DNA from: Lachnospiraceae bacterium
GTDB lineage: Bacteria; Bacillota; Clostridia; Lachnospirales; Lachnospiraceae
Direction of reading: 5' to 3'
NCBI GenBank assembly: GCA_028696165.1
Contig: JAQVHQ010000001.1
Location: 62,001 to 126,000, forward strand
DNA: 64,000 nt
Positions 34,355 to 43,334 of the stretch are shown piece by piece (positions within the stretch are counted from its first letter, which is position 1; each line of letters begins with the position of its first letter). Below the pieces are notes generated by a model. It saw nothing but the letters and a program-made list of their open reading frames with translations, had not been told where the DNA came from and ran no database searches. The position numbers and the translations under genes were made by a program.

Positions 34355-35707
34355 TTATTTGCAGGAAGCAATTGCATTTTCAAAGATTTCTAATCCAGCC
34401 TCTAACTGCTCGTCTGTCATAACCAATGGAGCCAGGAAACGAATAACATTTCCATAGATACCTGCATTTTCCACAAGAAGACCATGCTGTGCACATTCCT
34501 GAATCATTGCTTTTACGATTGCTGCATTTGGAGTCTTACTTTCTTTATCTGTTACGAATTCTACACCAATCATTGCGCCCAGTCCACGAACGTCACCCAC
34601 TACATCATATTTTTCTTTCATTTTATTGAATGCTGCAGTTGCTTTCTCACCAATTTCATTACTTCTTTCGATTAAGTTTTCTTCCTTCATTACCTCAAGT
34701 ACTTTGATACCTGCTGCACATGCCAATGCATTACCGCCATAAGTTCCACCAATAGTTCCGCCTGGTACTGCATCCATCACTTCTTTAGAAGCAATTACTG
34801 CAGAAAGAGGTACGCCGCCTGCAATAGATTTAGCTGTTGCGATGATATCAGGTGCACAGCCTGCTTCTTTCCAATATTCAGAAGCAAATAATTTTCCTGT
34901 ACGTCCAAAACCAGTCTGTACTTCATCTGCAATTAATAAGATACCATGTTTGTCACAGATTGCACGAACAGCTTTCACAAATTCAATTGGTGCAGGAATA
35001 AATCCACCTTCACCCTGCAGTGGCTCCATCACTACTGCTGCTACATAATCTGCAGGTGAGCAGTTCTCAAATACATCTTCCACACTCTTTACACACATAG
35101 CGATGTAATCTGCTTCAGTCATACCTTCCGGTTTACGGTATAAATACGGGAACTGAGCACGATATACACCATCCGGGAATGGGCCCATGCCTACAGCATA
35201 AGCTTTCTTAGCAGTCATGCTCATAGTCAGCATGGTTCTTCCATGGAAAGCACCTGAAAATACAATAATATTAGGACGTTTTGTAGCTCCTTTAGCGATC
35301 TTTACAGCATTTTCATCTGCTTCAGCACCTGAGTTTGCAAACATTACTTTTTTATCGTCTTCTTTAATTGGAGCAACTGCAGCCAGCTTCTCAGCTAATT
35401 CCAGATAACCTTCATGAGTAACGATATTGAACATCCCATGGAAATATTTTTCTGACTGTTCTTTTACAGCTTCCACAAGCTTCGGATGAGCATGTCCTAC
35501 ATTTAAAACTCCAACTCCGCCGATCCAGTCTAAGAAATAGTTTCCATCAACATCTTCGATCATAGCTCCTGCTGCTTTGTCAATAACACAAGGATAAGCA
35601 CATCCGATTGCATTAGGTACAATATTTTTTCTTCTCTCGATCATAGCTGCTGCTTTTGGTCCTGGTACTGTCTCTGTAATAATCTTTGGTAATTCATTTT
35701 TTAACAT
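34355..35707 (-). CDS. Class-III aminotransferase (4-aminobutyrate aminotransferase type)
   Basis: PLP-dependent cytoplasmic enzyme of 450 aa, close in plan to GabT: it would move the omega-amino group of GABA or a similar amine to 2-oxoglutarate, giving a semialdehyde. Visible motifs: NSGAEADENAVKIAK (about 125-139), FHGRTMLTMS (about 155), LLIADEVQTGFGRTGKLFA (about 250-268) and the PLP Lys in IIATAKSIAGGVP (about residue 283). ATG at 35707 follows AAGAGGAGAAG. It sits next to a PucR regulator and the permease-dehydrogenase fusion, which would supply the amine and reduce the aldehyde. Its own promoter is followed at once by a terminator hairpin. Confidence 0.88.
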   Translation of the reverse strand: MLKNELPKIITETVPGPKAAAMIERRKNIVPNAIGCAYPCVIDKAAGAMIEDVDGNYFLDWIGGVGVLNVGHAHPKLVEAVKEQSEKYFHGMFNIVTHEGYLELAEKLAAVAPIKEDDKKVMFANSGAEADENAVKIAKGATKRPNIIVFSGAFHGRTMLTMSMTAKKAYAVGMGPFPDGVYRAQFPYLYRKPEGMTEADYIAMCVKSVEDVFENCSPADYVAAVVMEPLQGEGGFIPAPIEFVKAVRAICDKHGILLIADEVQTGFGRTGKLFASEYWKEAGCAPDIIATAKSIAGGVPLSAVIASKEVMDAVPGGTIGGTYGGNALACAAGIKVLEVMKEENLIERSNEIGEKATAAFNKMKEKYDVVGDVRGLGAMIGVEFVTDKESKTPNAAIVKAMIQECAQHGLLVENAGIYGNVIRFLAPLVMTDEQLEAGLEIFENAIASCK

Positions 35708-35743
35708 AATTTTCTTCTCCTCTTCTTATCTTCGATTTTTTAT

Positions 35744-35815
35744 TTTTTGTTTCATTGTTTCTTTGTTTCATTGTTTCTTTGTTTCATCATTTCTTTGTTT
35801 CATTATTTCTATGCT
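35744..35815. repeat. Four tandem 16-18-bp repeats in the aminotransferase leader
   Basis: TTTCTTTGTTTCATTG-like units repeat four times. On the transcript side this is a purine/CAA-rich, probably unstructured stretch (AATGAAACAAAGAAAC) between the leader terminator and the ribosome site. Confidence 0.65.
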
Positions 35816-35925
35816 TTTTTCTACGATTAACCCGACAGTTATCTTTGAGCAATCCCCTACCCTACTAAGTCCTGCAGAAAATGTAACTTACATATTTAAA
35901 ATTACATGATGCTGATAAAATAATA

Positions 35926-35973
35926 TAAAAAAGAACGAAACAGTCATGACTTTTCATGAACTTCTTCGTTCTT
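35926..35973 (-). terminator. Leader terminator of the first aminotransferase gene
   Basis: Minus strand AAGAACGAA ... TTCGTTCTT stem with inner pairing TCATGA/TCATGA, followed by a run of six U. It begins about eight bases after the predicted start point, so transcripts would end early unless a factor intervenes. Confidence 0.7.
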
Positions 35974-35987
35974 CTTACGTTAATAAT

Positions 35988-36016
35988 ATTATATAGTATC
36001 CCTAAGCACAAATCAA
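35988..36016 (-). promoter_or_regulatory. Promoter of the first aminotransferase gene
   Basis: Minus strand TTGATT (36011-36016), 17 bases, TATAAT (35988-35993). The rest of the divergent gap to the PucR gene (36017-36209) is AT-rich, with no clear PucR promoter chosen. Confidence 0.6.
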
Positions 36017-36209
36017 TGTGTGTAAAGCATAGCTTTTCGCATTCGTTTTTGTGCTTGTAGCACAGTGGGTTCTGATATATAATGTATATATCAAAGATTA
36101 TTCATTACTTTTATATGGTTTTATTTTTTCATAAGCTTGCAATTACTTTCCAACAAGCTCACTTATGTATCTATGAACTATTTTATTATTTGTTATAGGA
36201 AGGAATATT

Positions 36210-37466
36210 ATGCCAACCAATGTTCAAAACATTTTAAAAACTATGAAAACAAAATATCATCTAAACCTGCTTGCCGGTGAAAATGGGTCTTTTCAGGCTG
36301 TCAACTGGGTGTACATTCTGGAAGACATGAAAAATTGTGATTTTATCCGAAGTGGTGAACTTATTATAACCACGGGTCTTCAAATTCACACGCCGGAATC
36401 CATCTGCAAACTTCTAAAATTATTATCTGAAAAAAATTGCAGCGGTCTGATTTTAAACACGGGAAGATATATCTTACCCGATAATCTGACACCAGAGATT
36501 ATCAAAACAAGTAACGATTTAGCGATTCCCTTATTGACTATGCCCTGGAATATACATATTTCTGACTTCATGCAGGAAATCTGTCTTCAATTATCACGTC
36601 AATTTCAACAGACACAGACTATCACAATTGCTTTTGAAAATGCAATTTTAAATCCACAATACAAAGATCTTTATCTTCCTGCTCTGGCACATGAAGGGTA
36701 CATTCCTGACAACAACTATCAGGTATTGGTAATCGATCATGAGGATTCTATGGATGATATAAAAGCAAGTTTTCTTGCAGAAGACCTGACTGGAATTCCA
36801 ATTCATGTCAATCAGCAAATTTGTGTTATTCTCTATGACCGTCAGATAAAGCTCATGGATTTAATTATCATGACTTTGCTCGATACCCGGGGCATATTGG
36901 GCATCTACGTCGGTGAACCTGTATCCCATGTAAGTGAATTAAAAGCCAGTTATCAACAGGCCCTTTTTGCAAAAAACATCTCTGCCTCCAGTAAGATTAC
37001 CGCATACCATAATAAAATAAACGACGACCAAAAGGAAACGCATCCACGTATACCTGCATATGATCCACATGCCCGCGAAAGTATCGCTTATCCTGCTAAT
37101 ATCAATACCAGAAGAAATGTTATGTATCCACAGAACGTTGTCTTCTTCCATGATCTTGGTATCTACCAGTTATTCTTCCAGCAGGAAGACATGTCCATGC
37201 TTTTACATATGAAGAATATGATTTTACATGATTTGGAAGCCTATGATCACACGCACCAGACAGATTATACAGAAACCATGTATGTCTACCTTCTTACCAA
37301 CAACAGTATCCAGGAAACAGCCAATCAGATGCACACACATCGCAATACTATAAATTATCGGATTCGAAAGCTGCGTGAACTGACTGGACAAAACCTGGAT
37401 GACCCGCTGGTTCGATTTAACTATTTTCTGGCATACTATATTAGAGACTACTTATCGCTTTCTTAA
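36210..37466 (+). CDS. PucR-family transcriptional regulator
   Basis: A 418-aa regulator. The N-terminal PucR domain (about 5-125; GSFQAVNWVYILEDMKNCDF, SGELIITTGLQ) is followed by a linker/GGDEF-like middle region (about 150-270) and a C-terminal HTH_30 domain (about 345-415) reading NNSIQETANQMHTHRNTINYRIRKL. PucR proteins commonly activate purine or amino-acid catabolism in response to the substrate. ATG at 36210 follows AGGAAGGA. It is transcribed between the two arms of the amine cluster and is its likely local regulator; the inducer is inferred to be the imported amine or its semialdehyde. Confidence 0.88.
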   Translation: MPTNVQNILKTMKTKYHLNLLAGENGSFQAVNWVYILEDMKNCDFIRSGELIITTGLQIHTPESICKLLKLLSEKNCSGLILNTGRYILPDNLTPEIIKTSNDLAIPLLTMPWNIHISDFMQEICLQLSRQFQQTQTITIAFENAILNPQYKDLYLPALAHEGYIPDNNYQVLVIDHEDSMDDIKASFLAEDLTGIPIHVNQQICVILYDRQIKLMDLIIMTLLDTRGILGIYVGEPVSHVSELKASYQQALFAKNISASSKITAYHNKINDDQKETHPRIPAYDPHARESIAYPANINTRRNVMYPQNVVFFHDLGIYQLFFQQEDMSMLLHMKNMILHDLEAYDHTHQTDYTETMYVYLLTNNSIQETANQMHTHRNTINYRIRKLRELTGQNLDDPLVRFNYFLAYYIRDYLSLS

Positions 37467-37488
37467 CAGTTTAAATATTTTGATTGCT

Positions 37489-40152
37489 TTACATTGCTTT
37501 TCTATAAATATCGGCAATTTCTTCCTGTGTAAATACCACTGGATTGTTGGCTATGCTGGCTGCAGAAACTTTCATACAGTTTTCAGCCATCCATGGGATA
37601 TCCTGTTCGGATAATCCGAGATCTGATAATTTGAATTCCAGATCCAGTTTTTTAAGTAAGCTGCGGATTTTTACTGCACAGTCTTCTGCTGTTACACCGC
37701 CAAAGATTCTTGCGATTTTAGCAAATTTGAAATGATCACCTTTGCAGGAAGCTTCTATTATAGCAGGTGTAAGTGCTGCAAGACCTTGTCCATGAACGAT
37801 ATCTTTTAAGCCACTTGCCGGATGTTCCATACCATGTGCAAGAGTAACTCCTGCGGTATTAATAACCATACCACCAATGGTGCTTGCAAGAGAGATTTTC
37901 TCCCATGCAGCCTGGTCACCTTCGCCATTATAGACATTTACCAGATTGTCTGCAATCAACTGCATAGCATACAGGCTGAGTGCATCTGTAAATGGCTGTG
38001 AAATCTTAGATGTATATGCCTCCATACTATGACACAATGCATCGAATCCTACAGAAGCTAAAACCTTCTTCGGCATAGTGGTCATACACTCAGGATCCAC
38101 GATAGATACCTTCGCTACAATCGCATTACAACGAAGAGATTTTTTATCTCCTGTATCAGGATTAGTCAACACTGCAAAACCATTTCCTTCTGATCCTGTA
38201 CCACAGGTAGTTGGAATCAGTACTAATGGAAGTGCTGTATCACTCTTCTTGATATTAAAGATATAATCATTTACATCTCCTTCATTTACTGAGAGGAACG
38301 CAATTGCTTTTGCACAGTCCATGATACTTCCGCCACCGATGGCAACAACTACGTCACAGCCATTAGCTTTTGCAAATGCTGCGCCCTCCTGCGCTGTAGT
38401 GGTCAAAGGATTCTGTGCAACCCTGTCATATAATGCGGTTGCCAGACCTGCTGCCTGAAGACTGTCATTTACTTTGTCATATAAGCCTGATTTCTTTGCA
38501 CTGCTTCTTCCAGTGACAATCAACGCTTTTTTGCCATACGGTTTTGTAAGCGAACCTACTTCTTTTACTTTACCCCATCCAAATACCACATTAACCGGAA
38601 GGAAATAAGAAAAGTCCATAGCTGGTGCAGTCTCTGCTGTCACAGCTGTCACTGTGTCTGTCTTTGCAGTCTCAAGTGCTGCAGCCAATGCAAGTTCCAC
38701 ATCATCCACTGCTGTGAGTTCGTCTTCATCTATAGCAACATCAATATGAGAACCAAACTTCTCTTTGTATTTTACTTTACAGATAATACAGAAAATCACT
38801 CCAAGCACTGCCCAGCCGCCTGCCATTATCCATTCCTGCCATACTAAAGAACATCCTGAATTTGGGATCATATACATAGCAACCATGATTCCAGACATAA
38901 GAATAGCGATTGCTCCAACAATTTTGTAATGTTTTACTTTGTAAGGTCTATCCATTTCAGGTGCTTTTTTTCTTAAAATCACAAAAGAGACAGCAACCAT
39001 ACAGTAAGCCAGACAACATCCAAAGTTACCTGCATCTACAATCCATACCAACATTTTTCTTCCAAAGAATGGTGCAATAACTGACAGTCCGCCAATCAGA
39101 TATAATGCATTGGTAGGTGTTTTGTATTTGTCATGTAATTTTACAAAACATCTTGGAATCATATAAGATTCTGCCATAGAATACATCGCACGGCTTCCTC
39201 CGATGAGGAAGGAGTTCCAACTTGTTACGATACCACACATACCACCGATAATTAACACTTTCGACATAATACTGCTGTTAAAGGCTTTTGCCATAGCATC
39301 AGCAGTTACCAGTCCAGAGCCTGCCATAGAAGCTTCGATGTCTGCTGAATTCATCACATAACCAACTCCAATGATAATTAAAGCATAGAAGGAAACTGCC
39401 AGTACAATAGATAAAATCATAATTTTACCAATTTTTTTCAATGGTACATTAATTTCTTCTGCGGCCTGCGGAATTACATCAAAACCGATGAAGAAGAAAG
39501 GGGTTACCAGTGCAACGCTAAATACTGCTTTAATCATGCTTCCGGTTGACTCACCCATGAACATCTGTCCACTTAAGTTTGATACATTACCGGTCACTGC
39601 TGAGGCAACAATCAATAAGATACCAACACCGCCAATGATGACGGTAAGTACTGTCTGCAATACAGCAGCAGTTTTCGCACCACGTACATTGATATAAGTA
39701 ATAAAAATAGCAACAATAATTGCCACTGCCAGCCAGGATGCATATACATCAAATCCGGCTACCGTATACAGATATCCCTGTAAAAATGGTGGATAGATAT
39801 AAGTTACAATAGTTGGTAATGCACACGCTTCAAAACAAACAACGCTGACATACCCTAAAATGATCGCCCATGTACAAACATAAGAACCAATAGGTCCCAT
39901 AGCCTTGTAACTGAATACGTGCTCGCCGCCACACTGAGGCATGGCTGCTGTTAATTCTGCGTAGGTAAGTCCTACGAAGAAAATCATAATACCACCGATG
40001 GCAAAACCGATGGCTGCACCGAGAACACCACCTCTGGAAATCCAATCCCCTGAGGAAACAACCCACCCCCATCCGATCATGGCTCCGAAGGCAATTACAA
40101 GAATGTCCCACGCGCTAAATACTTTGTCAAATTCCGATTTCTTTTTTTCCAT
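37489..40152 (-). CDS. APC-family amino acid permease fused to iron-containing alcohol dehydrogenase
   Basis: One uninterrupted frame of 887 aa. Residues about 10-470 form an APC-superfamily transporter with about 12 helices (AFGAMIGWGWVVSSGDW at helix 1; GFDVIPQAAEEI near residue 225). A charged Ala/Thr/Asp linker (about 471-505) leads to a full Fe-ADH domain (about 506-887). That domain has the nucleotide loop GGGSIMDCAKA, GTGSEGN and all four expected metal ligands: Asp and His in FDALCH (about 701-705), His in LAHGMEHP (about 770) and His in DIVHGQG (about 786). Clostridial 4-hydroxybutyrate dehydrogenases belong to this family. With the linked aminotransferases, the inferred role is amine uptake coupled to semialdehyde reduction, giving for example 4-hydroxybutyrate from GABA. 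Confidence 0.92.
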   Translation of the reverse strand: MEKKKSEFDKVFSAWDILVIAFGAMIGWGWVVSSGDWISRGGVLGAAIGFAIGGIMIFFVGLTYAELTAAMPQCGGEHVFSYKAMGPIGSYVCTWAIILGYVSVVCFEACALPTIVTYIYPPFLQGYLYTVAGFDVYASWLAVAIIVAIFITYINVRGAKTAAVLQTVLTVIIGGVGILLIVASAVTGNVSNLSGQMFMGESTGSMIKAVFSVALVTPFFFIGFDVIPQAAEEINVPLKKIGKIMILSIVLAVSFYALIIIGVGYVMNSADIEASMAGSGLVTADAMAKAFNSSIMSKVLIIGGMCGIVTSWNSFLIGGSRAMYSMAESYMIPRCFVKLHDKYKTPTNALYLIGGLSVIAPFFGRKMLVWIVDAGNFGCCLAYCMVAVSFVILRKKAPEMDRPYKVKHYKIVGAIAILMSGIMVAMYMIPNSGCSLVWQEWIMAGGWAVLGVIFCIICKVKYKEKFGSHIDVAIDEDELTAVDDVELALAAALETAKTDTVTAVTAETAPAMDFSYFLPVNVVFGWGKVKEVGSLTKPYGKKALIVTGRSSAKKSGLYDKVNDSLQAAGLATALYDRVAQNPLTTTAQEGAAFAKANGCDVVVAIGGGSIMDCAKAIAFLSVNEGDVNDYIFNIKKSDTALPLVLIPTTCGTGSEGNGFAVLTNPDTGDKKSLRCNAIVAKVSIVDPECMTTMPKKVLASVGFDALCHSMEAYTSKISQPFTDALSLYAMQLIADNLVNVYNGEGDQAAWEKISLASTIGGMVINTAGVTLAHGMEHPASGLKDIVHGQGLAALTPAIIEASCKGDHFKFAKIARIFGGVTAEDCAVKIRSLLKKLDLEFKLSDLGLSEQDIPWMAENCMKVSAASIANNPVVFTQEEIADIYRKAM

Positions 40153-40290
40153 ATGTACGCCCTCACTATTTTTTGATTAATTATTTATATATCTTTGTAT
40201 TTCTGTTTTTTCTTAACCTGTTTTTCATAATTTTTCATAATCTGCTTTTCTTGTCCAATTTTCTTAATATGTTTTTCACCTGTAATTGAA

Positions 40291-40324
40291 GGGCGCCGAA
40301 AAATCAAATGATTTTCCGACGCCC
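40291..40324 (-). terminator. Stem-loop between the kinase-like gene and the permease fusion
   Basis: A 16-bp stem (GGGCGCCGAAAAATCA with TGATTTTCCGACGCCC). Its two mismatches become G-U and U-G pairs only in minus-strand RNA. The following T content is weak, so it may be a partial terminator or an attenuator for the fusion gene. Confidence 0.6.
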
Positions 40325-40409
40325 TCGTCAAAGTTAATTATATTATTCAGATAAATATTGCTTATATAAATGCAGATTCTAAAAACTATACAGATTTAAA
40401 AACCAAATG

Positions 40410-41003
40410 CTAATCTTCAAATTTCAAATCAATTAACTGCATGATATATTTTGCAGTTTCACTAAATCCCAGGACACTGCTGTCTATCATCATATGACGA
40501 TTATGACGGTCACCACGATAAGTTCCAGTCATATATTTATATCTGGAATGAAGCATCTCATCATTATACTTTACTAATTCCTGAGCTTCTTTTTGTGAGA
40601 TCTTCTGACTTTCCATAATATGCTCTACACGATTTTCTTCTGGAGCATAAATAAAAATATTCAAGCAATCTTTTCTGTCTTTCAGAATATAGTCACTGCA
40701 TCGTCCTATGATAACACATGATGATTTTGCTGCAAATTTCTTAATAACCTCAAACTGTGTATAAATTACACGATTTGTAAGGTTTGCATATCTTGGTCCA
40801 AAACTTGTCTCAAACATATACTTTACATTATCACCGGTATCTGCTTTTTCTACCAGTTCTCGGTCGACACCAATTTGTTCAACCACTTTGTCCACTAAAT
40901 CCCGGTCATAGTATTCAATGCCAAGGGACTCTGCAATCATTTTACCTATTTCCGGTCCGCCGCTGCCATATTCACAGCCGATTGTAATTACAAAATGTTT
41001 CAT
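40410..41003 (-). CDS. Cytidylate kinase-like family protein
   Basis: A 197-aa P-loop protein of the Cytidylate_kin2 group. The N-terminus FVITIGCEYGSGGPEIGKMIAE holds an atypical P-loop, followed by YYDRDLVDKVVEQ (about 33-45) and a mobile-lid region. These proteins are common in Lachnospiraceae, often beside transporters or regulators; the substrate is unknown and it is not the housekeeping Cmk. The second ATG (41003) is chosen because the GAGGAGA site is too close to the first (41009). It lies between an aminotransferase gene and the permease fusion, so a role in amine catabolism or its control is possible. Confidence 0.82.
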   Translation of the reverse strand: MKHFVITIGCEYGSGGPEIGKMIAESLGIEYYDRDLVDKVVEQIGVDRELVEKADTGDNVKYMFETSFGPRYANLTNRVIYTQFEVIKKFAAKSSCVIIGRCSDYILKDRKDCLNIFIYAPEENRVEHIMESQKISQKEAQELVKYNDEMLHSRYKYMTGTYRGDRHNRHMMIDSSVLGFSETAKYIMQLIDLKFED

Positions 41004-41062
41004 CTGCATCTCTCCTCATCTTCTAATTAACTTAAACACTCATTGCTGCATTTATTCTTGTA

Positions 41063-42274
41063 TTATAATGCCTCTACCGCTTCTTTGATGATTTCGTAAG
41101 CCTTGTCACAGTCAGCCTCAGTTAAGATAAGTGGTGGAACCATACGAATGATATGAGCTCCGATAGCCGTAATCAAAAGTTTACGGTCAAAACAGCCATG
41201 TTTCACATCAACACCACTAATGCTGTCATCGAATTCAACACCTACCAGTAATCCCTGACCTCTAACTTCTTTTACATGTGGAAGAGTTTTCAATTTATCC
41301 ATGAAATAATCTCCCATTTTCTTGGCATTTCCTGCCAGGTCACGGTCTAATAATTCAGTGATTTCAGCAAGTGCTGCTGCACAGCTGACAGGATGTCCAC
41401 CAAAAGTAGTTCCATGAGAGCCTGCTGAGAATGCTTTTGCAACTTCTTCCGTTGCACAGATAGCTCCGATTGGCATTCCGCCGCCCAGTGCTTTTGCCAT
41501 AGATACGATATCAGGTTTGATACCATAATTCATATAAGACATTACTTCACCAGTTCTGCACCATCCGGTCTGAACTTCGTCTAATAATAAGAGCATACCC
41601 TTCTCATCACAGAAATCACGAAGACCTTTCATAAATTCCTGAGTTGCCGGATGAACACCACCTTCACCCTGTACCGGCTCAATCATAATAGCGATTGTAT
41701 TCTCTGTACATGCATCTTTAAAAGACTGAAGATTATTAAACTCAGCATAGCTAAAGCCCGGTGTCATATCACCAAAACCAATCTGGCAGGCATTGTCCGG
41801 CTGACCGGTAGCACTCATAGCACCAAAAGTTCTTCCATGGAAAGACATAGCAGCTGTTACGATGTTATACTTATGAGCGCCATATTTTTCAACGCCATAT
41901 TTACGAGCCATCTTAATCATAGCTTCATTGGCCTCTGTACCAGAGTTCTGATAAAAAATCTTGTCCATTCCAGTAGCTACACAAACCTTCTCAGCCAGTA
42001 AAGCCTGAGGAATTGTATATGGATAGTTGAAAGTGTGCATAATGTCTCCAACCTGATCCTTAACGGCAGCAACGACCTTCTCATTACAGCTTCCTGCAGA
42101 GTTTACAGCGATACCTGCGTAAAAATCAAGGTATGGAGTCTGATTCTCATCATAAATATACATATCTTTTGCAGTCTCAGCAAGAAAATCGAATCTCTCA
42201 TAAGTTTCGATCATATACTTGTTAACCTTATCCTTAATATCCTGTGCTGTTAATCCTGTGTCTTTTAATCTCAT
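41063..42274 (-). CDS. Class-III aminotransferase (acetylornithine/GABA aminotransferase-like)
   Basis: PLP-dependent enzyme of 403 aa, shorter than the 450-aa paralogue at 34355 and closer in length to ArgD-type enzymes. Motifs: NSGTEANEAMIKMARK (about 110-125), FHGRTFGAMSATG (about 145), LLLLDEVQTGWCRTGEV (about 226-242) and the PLP Lys in VSMAKALGGGMP (about residue 259). No arginine-synthesis genes are nearby, so a catabolic transaminase on an omega-amine is more likely than biosynthetic ArgD. ATG at 42274 follows CAGGAGGA. Its mRNA leader contains a terminator; an XRE-cupin regulator is divergent from it. Confidence 0.86.
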   Translation of the reverse strand: MRLKDTGLTAQDIKDKVNKYMIETYERFDFLAETAKDMYIYDENQTPYLDFYAGIAVNSAGSCNEKVVAAVKDQVGDIMHTFNYPYTIPQALLAEKVCVATGMDKIFYQNSGTEANEAMIKMARKYGVEKYGAHKYNIVTAAMSFHGRTFGAMSATGQPDNACQIGFGDMTPGFSYAEFNNLQSFKDACTENTIAIMIEPVQGEGGVHPATQEFMKGLRDFCDEKGMLLLLDEVQTGWCRTGEVMSYMNYGIKPDIVSMAKALGGGMPIGAICATEEVAKAFSAGSHGTTFGGHPVSCAAALAEITELLDRDLAGNAKKMGDYFMDKLKTLPHVKEVRGQGLLVGVEFDDSISGVDVKHGCFDRKLLITAIGAHIIRMVPPLILTEADCDKAYEIIKEAVEAL

Positions 42275-42380
42275 GGTATTTTCCTCCTGGTTTCAATTAA
42301 TTTATTTTTCATTTCTTTTAATTGCGCTCTTCCTGCATTATATTCAGGAAACTCTCTTAACCAACATATATTCAAGACAA

Positions 42381-42426
42381 TAAAAAAGCGAAGCAGCTTA
42401 ACGGTAACACCGCAAGCTCCTTCGCT
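42381..42426 (-). terminator. Leader terminator of the second aminotransferase gene
   Basis: Minus strand: AGCGAAG-G-AGCTT pairs with AAGCT-G-CTTCGCT, with an inner CGGT/ACCG, then six U. It lies about 26 bases after the predicted start point and 107 bases before the start codon. The 5' strand CGAAGGAGCTT resembles CGAAGAAGTT in the first aminotransferase leader. Confidence 0.75.
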
Positions 42427-42458
42427 CGATTCATTTGTCTTTTATATTGAACACGTTT

Positions 42459-42487
42459 ATAATATCATTGATTTTTCATCCTGTCAA
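42459..42487 (-). promoter_or_regulatory. Promoter of the second aminotransferase gene
   Basis: Minus strand TTGACA (42482-42487), 17 bases, TATTAT (42459-42464). The remaining gap up to 42702 is AT-rich and must hold the divergent promoter of the XRE-cupin gene, which I could not place with confidence. Confidence 0.75.
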
Positions 42488-42702
42488 TATCTTTATTTTA
42501 TTTTTGTTTTAAGAGTTTTCCTTCATTTTTTTAATATTATTGATTTACATTTTGTGCATTATATTGTGCTATATTTTTTAATGAATTTGCATTTGTCATG
42601 CAATACTCATTATTTTATGACACACAAATATATAGTTCAGGCCCAATATTTTCATCATAAGGGTAAAAAGAATATCAACAACAAATATGACGAGGTAGAA
42701 AA

Positions 42703-43272
42703 ATGGAAGAACGCGGAATGGATTATCTCTCACACAATATAGCTATAAACTTAAAACACGCAAGGAAATCAAAAGGTATCAGCCTTGATGTAGTAGCAGA
42801 ACAAACCGGCGTCAGCAAAAGTATGCTGGCTCAAATAGAAAAAGGACAGGCCAATCCCTCCATCGGGGTACTAGGCAAGATAGCCAGCGGACTGCGAATC
42901 TCTTTCAATGACTTGCTGCGTGCACCAAGAATGGATACCTACCTGGTAAAAGTAAATCAAACCGCACCTACAAAGGAAGTTCCCGGTCAATACAGAGTGT
43001 GGACCTGCTTTCCCTATGAAGACAACGGAATGGTGGAAATCTACCAGATAGACATCGAACCCGGAGGTATCTATGTCAGCGGAAGTCACGGTGAACACAC
43101 CCGTGAATACATTTCCATGCGCCAGGGCACCTTAACCATACAAATAAATGAAACCCACTATGAAATAACCACCGAAGATATTTTTCGCTTTGAATCCGAC
43201 CAAATCCACCGCTACCTAAATAAAACCCCTGAAAAGATCAGCTTTATCTGCTACTTTGTAGACTACACTTGA
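42703..43272 (+). CDS. XRE-family regulator with C-terminal cupin domain
   Basis: A 189-aa DNA-binding protein. A helix-turn-helix domain (about 10-68; SLDVVAEQTGVSKSMLAQIEKGQANPS) is followed by a cupin sensor domain (about 105-185; IEPGGIYVSGSHGEHTREYI). The architecture is that of PuuR and many amine or amino-acid regulators, where the cupin binds the effector. ATG at 42703 follows GACGAGG. It is divergent from the aminotransferase operon and probably represses it. Confidence 0.9.
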   Translation: MEERGMDYLSHNIAINLKHARKSKGISLDVVAEQTGVSKSMLAQIEKGQANPSIGVLGKIASGLRISFNDLLRAPRMDTYLVKVNQTAPTKEVPGQYRVWTCFPYEDNGMVEIYQIDIEPGGIYVSGSHGEHTREYISMRQGTLTIQINETHYEITTEDIFRFESDQIHRYLNKTPEKISFICYFVDYT

Positions 43273-43282
43273 TTTTCCAAAC

Positions 43283-43331
43283 TAACCAAAAGTGGCAGGC
43301 GAAAACCGTTTTCGCCTGCCACTTTTGGTTA
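43283..43331. terminator. 49-bp perfect palindrome between convergent genes, sharing its core with 2472-2514
   Basis: Arms of 24 bases around one C, with outer arms TAACCAAAAGTGGCAGGCG and the same central GGCGAAAACCGTTTTCGCC as at 2472-2514. It fills the gap between the XRE-cupin stop (43272) and the sugar permease stop (43335), so it may end both transcripts. A real U-tract is lacking. Confidence 0.7.
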
Positions 43332-43334
43332 ATT

